The notes under the pieces are model-generated. The model searched no databases and had not been told where the DNA came from. It worked only from the letters and a program-made list of their open reading frames with translations. Shown in pieces: positions 27,687 to 39,492 of a stretch of 63,520 nt of DNA. Location: contig NZ_POUD01000017.1 of NCBI RefSeq assembly GCF_003236395.1, forward strand, positions 1-63,520. Direction: 5' to 3'. This DNA comes from Nonomuraea aridisoli (GTDB lineage Bacteria; Actinomycetota; Actinomycetes; Streptosporangiales; Streptosporangiaceae). Position 1 is the stretch's first letter; every line of letters starts with the position of its first letter. The translations under genes were made by a program, and so were the position numbers.

Positions 27687-28303
27687 TGAAGCGAATCGTT
27701 CACCACGCCGTCTACGACACGCTCGCCGACTGGGAGACCGGGCACGCGACCGCACACCTGCGCAGTGGGCGTTACCACCGCGAGCCCGGCGGCTACGAGA
27801 TCGTCACCGTGGGCCTGACCGCAGACCCGGTCGTCACCATGGGCGGCGTGCGCATCGCCCCCGACCTGACGCTCGACCGCCTCTCGCCGGCCGACAGCGC
27901 ACTGCTCATCCTTCCCGGCGCCGACCTGTGGGACACCGGTGACACGCTGGCCCCGTTCGCGCGCAAGGCCGGGGAGTTCCTGGCGGCGGGGGTGCCGGTC
28001 GCGGCCATCTGCGGCGCCACCGCGGGGCTGGCCCGCGAGGGGCTGCTCGACGACCGCGACCACACCAGCGCGGTGGTGCACTACCTGATGGCCCAGGACG
28101 GGTACGCCGGCGCCGAACGCTACGTCGACGCCGACGCGGTGCTCGGGGGCGATCTCATCACCGCCGGGCCGACGGAGCCGGTGGCCTTCGCCAGGGAGAT
28201 CCTCCGGCGGCTCGACGTCTGCCGGCCCGAGGTGCTCGACGCCTGGTTCCGGCTGTTCGCCAGGAGCGACGCGACGGCCTTCGAGGTGCTGGCGGCGGCA
28301 TGA
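27686..28303 (+). CDS. DJ-1/PfpI family protein
   Basis: A 205-residue class I glutamine amidotransferase-like protein of the DJ-1/PfpI family. The nucleophile elbow is AAICGATAGLA, with an upstream ALLILPGADLWD acidic strand and a late ALGG-like DLITAGPTEP. It probably acts in detoxification or redox protection (glyoxalase- or chaperone-like), but the substrate is unknown. The mRNA should begin at the ATG itself. Its stop overlaps the ATG of the MarR gene (ATGA), so regulator and enzyme are coupled. Confidence 0.88.
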   Translation: MKRIVHHAVYDTLADWETGHATAHLRSGRYHREPGGYEIVTVGLTADPVVTMGGVRIAPDLTLDRLSPADSALLILPGADLWDTGDTLAPFARKAGEFLAAGVPVAAICGATAGLAREGLLDDRDHTSAVVHYLMAQDGYAGAERYVDADAVLGGDLITAGPTEPVAFAREILRRLDVCRPEVLDAWFRLFARSDATAFEVLAAA

Positions 28304-28746
28304 GCGAGAGCGCCGAGTTGTTGTCGGGGCTGGCGCTCGGGGCGTTCCGGCTCAACGGCCAGTTCCTGCACGTGGCGGAGGGGCTGGCCCGGCCGGCGGG
28401 GATGACGGCGGCGTGGTGGCAGGTCCTCGGGGCCGTCCTGCGTGAGCCGCTGCCGGTCGCGGGGATCGCGCGGGCCATGGGGATGACCCGGCAGGGTGTT
28501 CAGCGGATCGCCGACCTGCTGGTGGAGCGGGGGCTGGCCGAATATCGGCCCAACCCGGCCCACCGCCGGGCCAAGCTGCTGCAGCCGACGGAGGCCGGCC
28601 GCGCGGCCGTCGCCGAGATCGTCCCCGCCCACCAGGCCTTCGCCGACCGCCTGGTGGCCGAGCTGGGCGTCGAGACCGCGCGCGGCTGCCTCCAGTCGCT
28701 CCAGCACCTGTCCGCAGCCCTCGACCGCCTCACCGACCAACCCTGA
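28300..28746 (+). CDS. MarR family transcriptional regulator
   Basis: A 148-residue winged-helix repressor. The recognition region is VAGIARAMGMTRQGVQRIADLLVERGLAEYRPNPAHRRAK (about 52-91, in two parts), followed by the C-terminal dimerisation helices. As second gene of a coupled operon with tandem TGACA-N6-TGTCA dyads over the promoter, autorepression relieved by a small electrophile or phenolic is likely (family knowledge plus inference). Confidence 0.92.
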   Translation: MSESAELLSGLALGAFRLNGQFLHVAEGLARPAGMTAAWWQVLGAVLREPLPVAGIARAMGMTRQGVQRIADLLVERGLAEYRPNPAHRRAKLLQPTEAGRAAVAEIVPAHQAFADRLVAELGVETARGCLQSLQHLSAALDRLTDQP

Positions 28747-28762
28747 CGTCGCCCCTCCCACC

Positions 28763-28939
28763 GAGCAACCGCGACGACCGTCATCGGTCCTCGCCCCTTC
28801 CACTGGACGGCCGCGAGGCCGTCCTGACCCTCGGCTCCTCCGCTGGACGGCTGCGAGGCCCTCCTACCCTCGGCTCTCCCAGCGAGCGGCCGTGCGGGCC
28901 GTCATCGGTACTCGGCCCTCACTGGGCGGCCGTGACGGC
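28763..28939. repeat. Tandem hairpin repeat, about 40-bp period
   Basis: Four imperfect units, with a fifth running into the end of the next gene. Each unit carries a dyad; the best is GGACGGCC-GCGA-GGCCGTCC (28805-28824), the next 28845-28864, then 28884-28903. Unit 1 (28763 on) and unit 4 share GCCGTCATCGGT-like text, and unit 2 and unit 5 share CACTGGxCGGCCG. It lies between the convergent MarR and membrane-protein genes and may act as a serial terminator or a repetitive extragenic element. Confidence 0.7.
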
Positions 28940-29416
28940 TGGTGTGAGGGTGCGGCGGAGTTTGTGGCGGGGTTTGAAGATCGACAGGGCTGTGGCCGTC
29001 ACCAGGAGGAGGGCCTGGGTGGCGGGTACGGCGGCCTGGCTCCACTGGCGGGCGTCGTCGGCGGCCTGTCCGCCCGCGGTCGCCGCGGCCATCCCCTCGG
29101 GGTCGAACAGGAACATGCCCAGACAGACCACCGCCACCAGCAGCACGAGCTTCGCCGCCACCCACAGATGCCGGAACACCCCCCACCGGCTGGTCAGGCC
29201 CAGCAGGACGCCGGTGGCCAGCGCGACGAGGCTGAGCGGTATCCCGCCCGCGAACACGAGCGCCGGCATCAGCCCGTAGGCGGCGTGCGCCAGGCCCGCG
29301 TCCTCGGTCAGCGCCGCCGCAGTGTTCAGCACGGTCAGCGCCCACACCTCGCCGAGCAGTGCGACGGACGAGATGACGTGGATGACCACGATCGTCTTGC
29401 GGACGCGTGGCCGCAT
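28919..29416 (-). CDS. Membrane protein, four helices (DUF2269-like)
   Basis: A 165-residue integral membrane protein with four predicted helices (about 10-30, 50-72, 85-105, 135-155). The N-terminal IHVISSVALLGEVWALTVLN contains the H-x-x-x-x-x-x-L-G-x-x-W pattern of DUF2269-like proteins. The ATG has a perfect AAGGAGGT seven bases upstream. The last codons form part of the 40-bp tandem repeat. No catalytic residues; function unknown. Confidence 0.82.
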   Translation of the reverse strand: MRPRVRKTIVVIHVISSVALLGEVWALTVLNTAAALTEDAGLAHAAYGLMPALVFAGGIPLSLVALATGVLLGLTSRWGVFRHLWVAAKLVLLVAVVCLGMFLFDPEGMAAATAGGQAADDARQWSQAAVPATQALLLVTATALSIFKPRHKLRRTLTPAVTAAQ

Positions 29417-29815
29417 CGTGCTCACCTCCTTCAAGGAATCCACGCCCATCGTCACGGCCCCGCCCGCCGCGGGCATCGCCCAGAAGTGGGCTTCCCGGCT
29501 ACGCCGACCGGCGTACGCGACCCCCAAGTTTCGGGCGATCGTTTCCTAAACAGCGGTGAACAATCCCCGCGCGATTCTCTCGGACGGCCAAACCAATCCG
29601 GCCGAGGTATTTCCGAGCGACGATTCTCCTCGCGTTCCGCCGAAGGGCGATAAAACCTCGTACCAAGAATGCGAGGTGTCGCCTTGACCCCGAAGATGGC
29701 TATCTGGGTTGCGGTTTTCGCTGCCTGCCGCAATGGTTATGGGCGGCACCTCGCAGCCCTGCAAAAACGACTATGGCGCTGGATTTCCGCGCCGTTCCAT
29801 GGAGGGAAACCAAAC
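29417..29815 (+). other. Long leader region of the small secreted protein gene
   Basis: About 400 bases, less GC-rich than the surroundings, with no convincing gene. The inverted repeat TGCGAGGTG (29670-29678) and CACCTCGCA (29747-29755) is a perfect 9-bp stem around a 68-base loop and lies 60-150 bases before the start of the 89-residue gene, consistent with a structured 5' leader. I could not match it to a known riboswitch by eye. Confidence 0.4.
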
Positions 29816-30085
29816 ATGATTCGTCGCATTCTGGCCGGTGCCGCAATCGCGGCCGCGGCCCTCGGCTTCTCCGCGTCCGGAGCGCTCGCCGACGGCCCCA
29901 ACGCGTACAACTCGGGGCAGAACATCCTGAGCCAGTTCAGCGCCCTCAATGACGTGTCGGTGCTGAACAAGGTCCTGAACGACTCGATCAAGTACGTCGA
30001 CCTCATCTCGATCCTGGACATCCAGGACGTCAACGCCAACGTCCTGAGCAGCCTCCAGGACGTGAAGGCCAGCGACCGGAGCTGA
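29816..30085 (+). CDS. Small secreted protein, weakly rodlin-like
   Basis: An 89-residue exported protein. The first 25 residues form a signal peptide (MIRRILAGAAIAAAALGFSASGALA, in one cleavable segment ending A-L-A). The mature part has no cysteine and is rich in N, S, V, L and D (LNDVSVLNKVLNDSIKYVDL, ISILDIQDVNANVLSSLQDV). The alternating hydrophobic pattern and the D-I-x-D-V-N element recall Streptomyces rodlins, which coat aerial hyphae, but the match is weak. GGAGGG lies nine bases before the ATG. A small structural surface protein is the best guess. Confidence 0.75.
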   Translation: MIRRILAGAAIAAAALGFSASGALADGPNAYNSGQNILSQFSALNDVSVLNKVLNDSIKYVDLISILDIQDVNANVLSSLQDVKASDRS

Positions 30086-30252
30086 CGACCCGGCACGCGG
30101 AGCGGGCAGGAGGTCGATCGGCGGTTCCCGTGGGCTCCCCGCGGATCGCCCGGCCAAGGTCGCCCTCCTGAGCGCCCGCGCAAGGAACGGGAAAACTGTC
30201 GTGGAAAGTCGCGAAGCCACGGCACGGGCTTGGTGCGCACCGAGTTCTCAAC

Positions 30253-30300
30253 GCCGCGCGGTCCCGGTCGATCACTGCAGGACGACCGGGGCCGCGCGGC
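30253..30300. terminator. Bidirectional terminator hairpin
   Basis: An 18-bp stem (GCCGCGCGGTCCCGGTCG, 30253-30270, with 30283-30300; one G-T wobble) and a 12-base loop between the convergent secreted-protein and NlpC/P60 genes. The rest of 30086-30309 shows no coding signal. Confidence 0.8.
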
Positions 30301-30309
30301 TCCGTCCGG

Positions 30310-30876
30310 TCAGCCGCGTTCGCCGTCGACGGCTTTCTCGCCGGGCCGGACCACGCCCATGAAGGTCCGCCGCTCCAGCGGATCCACCCGCACGAACTGC
30401 CCGGTGTAGGGCGCGTGCACCATCCGGGTGGCGTCCAGCGCGATCCCCACGTGCTCGGGCCCAGGGCTCTTCGCGTCGTTGTCGTAGAAGACGAGATCCC
30501 CCGGCTCGACCTGCTCCTTCGGGACGCGGTTCCCGGCGCGCCACTGCTCCTGCGTGGTCGTGCCGATCATCACCCCCGCCCGCGCCCACGCGTACTCGGC
30601 CAGGCCCGAGCAGTCGAAGCCCCACGTCCTGGCCCCCTTGCCGATCCCGTAGCCGGGGCCGCGCACACCGCCGCCGCCCCACGAGTACGGAACCCCGATC
30701 ATCTCGATCGCCGCCCGCGCCGCGACGACCCCGGCCGGCCACTGCGCGGCGAGTGCCTCGGACGCCCGGCAGGTCGCCGTCGCGCAGTCGTGCGCGCCCG
30801 CCGCCACGACGGAAGGCGAAGTGAACAGCATCGTCTGCGCCAGCGCAATGGGCAGCAGCGGCCTCAGTGCATTCAT
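30310..30876 (-). CDS. NlpC/P60 family cell wall hydrolase
   Basis: A 188-residue secreted peptidase that cleaves peptide stems of peptidoglycan. A signal peptide (MNALRPLLPIALAQTMLF onward, cleavage near VVAAGA) precedes a single NlpC/P60 domain. Catalytic Cys is in GFDCSGLAEYAW, His in GPEHVGIAL, and a third polar residue follows in the VHAPYTG region. The start is uncertain: AGGAG is about 15 bases from the chosen ATG, and an in-frame ATG 19 codons earlier exists. No c-di-AMP riboswitch was found in its 5' region. Confidence 0.88.
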   Translation of the reverse strand: MNALRPLLPIALAQTMLFTSPSVVAAGAHDCATATCRASEALAAQWPAGVVAARAAIEMIGVPYSWGGGGVRGPGYGIGKGARTWGFDCSGLAEYAWARAGVMIGTTTQEQWRAGNRVPKEQVEPGDLVFYDNDAKSPGPEHVGIALDATRMVHAPYTGQFVRVDPLERRTFMGVVRPGEKAVDGERG

Positions 30877-31031
30877 GACATATTCAGCGCTCCTGTGATC
30901 GTCCGTGTTGTTTGTACGTGGCAAGGTCGTCATTCCGTCACTTCTATGGGGATAAAACGGCCTTTGGCCGAGCGAGATGCACATATGGCCATAAGCTGAA
31001 AAATTGCTGTTCGGCCGATTCCGGACAAAAC

Positions 31032-31068
31032 GCCACCGGTCTGGATATTTCGAGACCGGTGGCTTTTT
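31032..31068 (+). terminator. Strong terminator with U-run
   Basis: A perfect 11-bp stem GCCACCGGTCT (31032-31042) and AGACCGGTGGC (31053-31063), then TTTTT on the plus strand; the minus strand also reads GTTTTG after it. It is the only classic intrinsic terminator with a U-run in the window, yet no plus-strand gene precedes it, so it may end a small RNA from 30880-31030 or shield the nlpC promoter. Confidence 0.8.
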
Positions 31069-31073
31069 GCGGG

Positions 31074-31707
31074 GTCAGGGAAACGGCGGCTCACTTCCAG
31101 GCTTCGGTGTCACGGCCGGATCGTGGACACGCCGATATTGCCCACGATTGTTTCCGGGAAATGTCGGTGACTCCGTGCGGAGGGGTCCTCGACCATGCGC
31201 GTCCCACGCGGTTTCCCGGTGAAGAAGGAGCGAGAAGGCGGTAATTCCCCGGGCTTCCCGCAGGGGGCGGGCTCCCGACGCGGGTGCGCTCCCGGCGGGG
31301 GAGAGACGGGCGAGAGTGCCTTGGCGGCGACGTCCTCGCAGGCTCCGCGCTGCCCTGAGCGGAGTGCGCGTCACGACCCCGGCGGGCGCCGGACCTGACT
31401 CCGTCTCAGGTCAACGCCCCTGTCCGGCCGGACGGGCACACCGTGGGGTCCTAAGGTAGATCGCGGATCCGAACGGGCCCCCGCCCGTCATGCCCTCAGC
31501 AGGGGTGAGTACGGCCCGCCTGTTCGGAAAGCGCTTGGCTCCATACTTTCCCCGTGATTCGGTCATTTCACGATGAAAAATACATAGTGCCACATAACTC
31601 GTGTAGCCTGGATTCGGGTTAATCGCCGGAATTGTTCGGTGGTCATCCCCTGCCGCCGGCAGTACGGCCAGACAACCCCCAGAGCGCGTGTTGGGGGGTG
31701 CGGGAAC
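31074..31707. other. Gene-poor interval before the STAS gene
   Basis: No convincing coding sequence in 630 bases. Visible elements are the hairpin GACCTGA/TCAGGTC (31392-31412) and the 12-base palindrome GTCCGGCCGGAC (31422-31433). An AT-richer segment at 31550-31625 probably contains the promoter of the STAS gene. Confidence 0.5.
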
Positions 31708-35572
<3,865 letters not shown>

Positions 35573-35575
35573 CGG

Positions 35576-36985
35576 CTAGTCGTTCCTGCCGAGTTCGACG
35601 TCCTCCAGGACACCGAGGGCGTCGGGCACCAGGACGGCGGCCGAGTAGTAGACGCTGACCAGGTAGGAGATGATCGCCTTCTCGTTGATGTTCATGAAGC
35701 GCACCGACAGGCTCGGCTGGTACTCGTCGGGGATGCCGGTCTGGTGCAGCCCGACGACGCCCTGGTTCTCCTGGCCGGTGCGCATCAGCAGGAACGACGT
35801 CGTGCGCGTGCCGGACACCGGGATCTTGTTGCACGGGAAGATCGGCACGCCGCGCCAGGCCGGCACCCGGTGCCCGCCGATCTCGGCGGCCTGCGGGTAG
35901 AGGCCGCGCTTGCTGCACTCGCGGCCGAAGGCGGCGATGGCCTGCGGGTGGGCCAGGAAGAACGCCGGCTCCTTCCACACCAGCGCCAGCAGGTCGTCGA
36001 GGTCGTCGGGGGTGGGCGGGCCGGAACGGGTGCGGATGCGCTGGCTGAAGTCGGCGTTGTGCAGCAGGCCGAACTCCCGGTTGTTGATCAGCTCGTGCTC
36101 CTGGCGCTCGCGCAGGGCTTCGATCGTCAGGCGCAACTGCTGCTCGAGCTGGTTCATCGGCTGGTTGTACAGGTCGGAGACCCGGCTGTGCACCCGCAGG
36201 ACGGTCTGGGCCACGCTCAGCTCGTACTCGCGGGGGCTCTGCTCGTAGTCGACGAACGTGCCGGGCAGCACGGCCTCGCCGACGTGGCCGGCGGACAGGT
36301 CGATGGCGGCCTCGCCGTGGTCGTTCGTGGCGCGCGAGCCGTCGGCGCGCCGCGTGTCGACGTGCTCGCGCAGGGCGGGGGACTGCGCCGCGATCTGGTC
36401 GAAGTCGCTCCGGGAGAGGGTCAGCACGGTGGTGGCCGTCTTGGCGCGCGCGGTGAAGGCGTACTCGCCGCCGTCGGTCAGGGCCTGCTCGCCGAGGTGG
36501 TCGCCGTCGGCCAGCACGCCGAGGTCCTGCTCGTCGCCGTACGCGCCGCGCCCGATCTTGGCCACGCGGCCGTGGACGATCAGCACGAGCCGGTCGGCGG
36601 GGGCGCCCTCGGAGACGATCCGCTCGCCCGCCTCGAGCTCCTGCTGGGTGAAACGGCCGGCGAGCGCCTCGAGCACCTCCATGTCGTCGAAGCCGCGCAA
36701 CAGGGGCAGCTCGGTGAGCTCGGCCGGGATGACCCGCGCCTCCGACCCCGTCGCGGTGAAGGTGATCCGGCCGTCACCCAGCGTGTACGTGAGTCTGCGG
36801 TTGACCCGGAACACGCCGCCCGAACACTGCACCCACGGCAGCAGCCGCAACAGCCAGCGGGAGGTGATCTCCTGCATCTGCGGCGGGGTCTTGGTCGTGG
36901 TCGACAGTTGCCTCGCGGCGTCGGTGCTCAGACTGAGCTGCCCGTCCCCGTTTCCGGGCATGGTCGAGTGCGTCGTTTCGGTCAT
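35576..36985 (-). CDS. Family 2B-type encapsulin shell protein, first copy
   Basis: A 469-residue paralogue of the next gene with the same layout: N-arm ([18 protein letters not shown]), a CNB-like insert at about 93-210, then HK97 P and A domains ([77 protein letters not shown]). It retains more of the cyclic-nucleotide pocket ([13 protein letters not shown]) but lacks the arginine that normally contacts the phosphate. Two different shell proteins in tandem suggest a mixed shell. The start ATG has GGCGGAG close upstream, 44 bases after the polyprenyl synthase stop. Confidence 0.88.
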   Translation of the reverse strand: MTETTHSTMPGNGDGQLSLSTDAARQLSTTTKTPPQMQEITSRWLLRLLPWVQCSGGVFRVNRRLTYTLGDGRITFTATGSEARVIPAELTELPLLRGFDDMEVLEALAGRFTQQELEAGERIVSEGAPADRLVLIVHGRVAKIGRGAYGDEQDLGVLADGDHLGEQALTDGGEYAFTARAKTATTVLTLSRSDFDQIAAQSPALREHVDTRRADGSRATNDHGEAAIDLSAGHVGEAVLPGTFVDYEQSPREYELSVAQTVLRVHSRVSDLYNQPMNQLEQQLRLTIEALRERQEHELINNREFGLLHNADFSQRIRTRSGPPTPDDLDDLLALVWKEPAFFLAHPQAIAAFGRECSKRGLYPQAAEIGGHRVPAWRGVPIFPCNKIPVSGTRTTSFLLMRTGQENQGVVGLHQTGIPDEYQPSLSVRFMNINEKAIISYLVSVYYSAAVLVPDALGVLEDVELGRND

Positions 36986-37029
36986 GATGCTCCGCCAATC
37001 TCAGAGTGCGGCCAGTGGGGGATGAAAGA

Positions 37030-38079
37030 TCACTTGGTGCGGTGGGCGAGCCGCTCGGCCATCGACGCCAGCTCGGCGGCCGCCTCGGGCGTGATGCGCG
37101 CCTCGCCGAGGGCCGACGTGGCCTCGCGCACGCGCTCGCCGATCAGCGCCTCGACCCTGGCCAGCGCGCCGGTCTCGACGAGGATCTGGCGCAGCTCGGC
37201 GGCGCGGTCGTCGGTCAGGTCGGGGTTGCCGTGCCAGGTCTTCAGGTGGGCGAGCTGGGCGGGGGTGGCGTGCTGGACGGCGTGGGCGAACATCACCGTC
37301 TGCTTGCCCTCACGCAGGTCGTCGAGGGCGGACTTGCCCGTCTCGTGAGAGGCGCCGAACGTGCCGAGCACGTCGTCGCGCAGCTGGAACGCCTCTCCGA
37401 GCGGCACGCCGAAGCGGGAGTAGGCGTCGAGCAGGTCGAGGTCGGCGCCGGCCAGGGCGCCGCCGATCTGCAGCGGCCGTTCGACGGTGTATTTCGCGCT
37501 CTTGTAGCGGATCACCGTCAGCGCCTCGGACTCGGTCGCCCCGGCTCGCAGCTGGGCGAGGACGTCGAGGTACTGGCCGCTGATGACCTCCGTGCGCATG
37601 GCGTCGAACAGGTGGTGGGCGGCGCGCAGCCGCACCGCGTCGATGCCGCACGACGACAGCAGGGCGTCGGCCCAGGCGAGGCTGAGCGTGCCGAGCAGGA
37701 TGCCGCCGGCCCGGCCGAACGCCTCGGCGCCGGGTCCGCGGTGCAGCAGGGCGAGGTTGCGGTGCACCGTGAACCGGCCGCGGCGCAGGTCGCTGTCGTC
37801 CATGATGTCGTCGTGGATGAGCAGGCCCGCGTGGCACAGCTCCAGGGCCGCCGCGGCGCTGATGATCTCGTCGCAGTCGTCGCCGCCTGCGCCGCGCCAG
37901 CCCCAGTAGCACAACTGCGGCCTGATCCGTTTTCCGCCGCCGAGGATGAACTCGGTCAGCAGCGTGTACGCCTCCTCGACGCCGGGATCGGAGACGGGAG
38001 CCCGTGAGGACTCCAGAAAGCCGCTGAGGCGTTCGTCGATGCGTGACCCCAAGGTCTGCTGGGTGAGGCTCACCGGCAT
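37030..38079 (-). CDS. Polyprenyl diphosphate synthase (FPP/GGPP type)
   Basis: A 349-residue trans-isoprenyl diphosphate synthase. GGGKRIRP (47-54), first aspartate motif D90-D-I-M-D94-D, and second motif D235-D-V-L-G, in which the last aspartate is glycine, as in many actinobacterial enzymes. It should elongate DMAPP with IPP; product length cannot be read from the sequence, but farnesyl diphosphate is the substrate geoA needs. The ATG has GAAGGAG eight bases upstream. It is the first gene of the operon with two encapsulins and geoA, so it probably supplies, and may share, the compartment. Confidence 0.93.
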   Translation of the reverse strand: MPVSLTQQTLGSRIDERLSGFLESSRAPVSDPGVEEAYTLLTEFILGGGKRIRPQLCYWGWRGAGGDDCDEIISAAAALELCHAGLLIHDDIMDDSDLRRGRFTVHRNLALLHRGPGAEAFGRAGGILLGTLSLAWADALLSSCGIDAVRLRAAHHLFDAMRTEVISGQYLDVLAQLRAGATESEALTVIRYKSAKYTVERPLQIGGALAGADLDLLDAYSRFGVPLGEAFQLRDDVLGTFGASHETGKSALDDLREGKQTVMFAHAVQHATPAQLAHLKTWHGNPDLTDDRAAELRQILVETGALARVEALIGERVREATSALGEARITPEAAAELASMAERLAHRTK

Positions 38080-38114
38080 GCGGACGGCTCCTTCGGTACG
38101 TCAATGGCTACACA

Positions 38115-38144
38115 CAGTTACTCATCGATCACCGGAAGTGTAAA
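38115..38144 (-). promoter_or_regulatory. Candidate promoter of the encapsulin-geosmin operon
   Basis: On the minus strand TTTACA (38144-38139) and TAACTG (38120-38115) are 18 bases apart, about 36 bases before the polyprenyl synthase ATG. The -10 match is weak, so a specialised developmental sigma factor could be needed instead. Confidence 0.3.
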
Positions 38145-38198
38145 GAGTCTTCCGCCACTTTGCTTTTCGATGGCCACAGCCGTACCAAGGAGGTGCCT

Positions 38199-38222
38199 GT
38201 TTGAGGCTCTATGCAGGGGTAT
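38199..38222 (+). promoter_or_regulatory. Sigma-B-like promoter of the alcohol dehydrogenase
   Basis: GTTT-N14-GGGTAT fits the GNNT-N14-16-GGGTAY consensus reported for the SigB family of Streptomyces. It ends 36 bases before the ATG at 38259 and is suitably placed. RsbV- and RsbW-like genes occur elsewhere in the window. Confidence 0.5.
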
Positions 38223-38258
38223 GCGGCATTTGTGCCCCCGGCAGTGAAGGAGACGAGC

Positions 38259-39440
38259 ATGAAAGCAGTCACCTGGCACGGCAAGCGCGACGTACGGGTG
38301 GAGGACGTCCCCGACCCGGTCATCAAGGAACCCAACGACGCGATCATCAGGGTCACCAGCAGCGGTATCTGCGGCTCCGACCTGCACCTGTACGAGGTGC
38401 TCGGGCCGTTCATGGCCGAAGGCGACATCCTCGGGCACGAGCCCATGGGCATCGTCGAGGAGGTCGGGTCCGGCATCAGCACCATCAAGCCAGGCGACCG
38501 CGTCGTCATCCCGTTCAACATCGCCTGCGGTCACTGTCACATGTGCGGGATGGAGCTCTACGCGCAGTGCGAGACCACCCAGGTGCGCGAGCACGGCATG
38601 GGCGCGGCGCTGTTCGGCTACACCAAGCTCTACGGCCACGTGCCCGGCGGGCAGGCCGAGTACCTGCGGGTGCCCGAGGCCCAGTTCGGCCCGATCAAGG
38701 TCCCGGAGGGGCCGCCGGACGAGCGCTTCGTCTACCTGTCCGACGTGCTGCCGACGTCCTGGCAGGCCGTCGAGTACGCCCACATCCCCGAGGGCGGCAG
38801 CGTGGCCGTCTTCGGCCTCGGCCCCATCGGCCAGATGAGCGCCCGCATCGCCCGCCACCTCGGCCACCGCGTCATCGGCGTGGACGGCGTCACCGCCCGC
38901 CTGGAGATGGCCCGCCGCCACGGCATCGAGGTCGTCGACGCCAGCGAGGTGTCCGACGTGCCCGGCGAGATCCGGCAGCGCACGGACGGTCGCGGCACCG
39001 ACTCGGTCATCGACGCCGTCGGCATGGAGGCGCACGGCTCGCCCGCCGCCAAGCTCGCCCAGACGATCACCGGGCTGCTGCCCGACGTGGTCGCCGCGCC
39101 GCTCATGTCGAACGCCGGCGTGGACCGGCTCGCGGCGCTCAACCAGGCCATCGACTCCGTCCGCCGCGGCGGCGTCATCTCCATCACCGGCGTCTACGGC
39201 GGCATGACCGACCCGATGCCGATGTTGCGCATGTTCGACAAGGGCATCACCCTGCGCATGGGCCAGGCGAACGTCAGGAAGTGGATCAGCGCCCTCATGC
39301 CGCTGCTGACCGACGACACCGACCCGCTCGGCGTGATGGACTTCACCACCCACCGGATGCCGCTGCGGCAGGCGCCCGAGGCGTACGAGATGTTCCAGAA
39401 GAAGGCGGACGGCGCGATCAAGATCCTGCTGACGCCGTGA
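38259..39440 (+). CDS. Zinc-dependent alcohol dehydrogenase
   Basis: A 393-residue medium-chain dehydrogenase of the formaldehyde dehydrogenase-like branch. Catalytic zinc ligands lie in GICGSDLHLYE and GHEPMGIVEEVG. The structural zinc loop is reduced to IACGHCHMCGMELYAQC, keeping four cysteines. The NAD site is VAVFGLGPIGQMSARIAR. The ATG has AAGGAG six bases upstream; in-frame codons before it are not supported. It is divergent from the geosmin-encapsulin operon and preceded by a sigma-B-like promoter. It may oxidise an aldehyde or alcohol under stress; a link to terpenes is only positional. Confidence 0.92.
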   Translation: MKAVTWHGKRDVRVEDVPDPVIKEPNDAIIRVTSSGICGSDLHLYEVLGPFMAEGDILGHEPMGIVEEVGSGISTIKPGDRVVIPFNIACGHCHMCGMELYAQCETTQVREHGMGAALFGYTKLYGHVPGGQAEYLRVPEAQFGPIKVPEGPPDERFVYLSDVLPTSWQAVEYAHIPEGGSVAVFGLGPIGQMSARIARHLGHRVIGVDGVTARLEMARRHGIEVVDASEVSDVPGEIRQRTDGRGTDSVIDAVGMEAHGSPAAKLAQTITGLLPDVVAAPLMSNAGVDRLAALNQAIDSVRRGGVISITGVYGGMTDPMPMLRMFDKGITLRMGQANVRKWISALMPLLTDDTDPLGVMDFTTHRMPLRQAPEAYEMFQKKADGAIKILLTP

Positions 39441-39492
39441 CGGGGCAGTTCACGCGCGTTTCACGGGCCCCGCCCCGGGCAGCGGAGCACGC

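Noticed and set aside
26278..28746. A defence island built on the NERD-kinase gene
   Set aside because: No BREX, Pgl, restriction or other defence genes flank it; neighbours are a GNAT enzyme and a DJ-1/MarR operon.
28763..28939. Possible CRISPR or attachment-site array
   Set aside because: The units abut without spacers, and no integrase or cas gene is near.
30877..31500. c-di-AMP (ydaO) riboswitch upstream of the NlpC/P60 gene, expected by analogy with Streptomyces wall hydrolases
   Set aside because: I looked for the conserved ydaO sequence blocks on the minus strand and did not see them.
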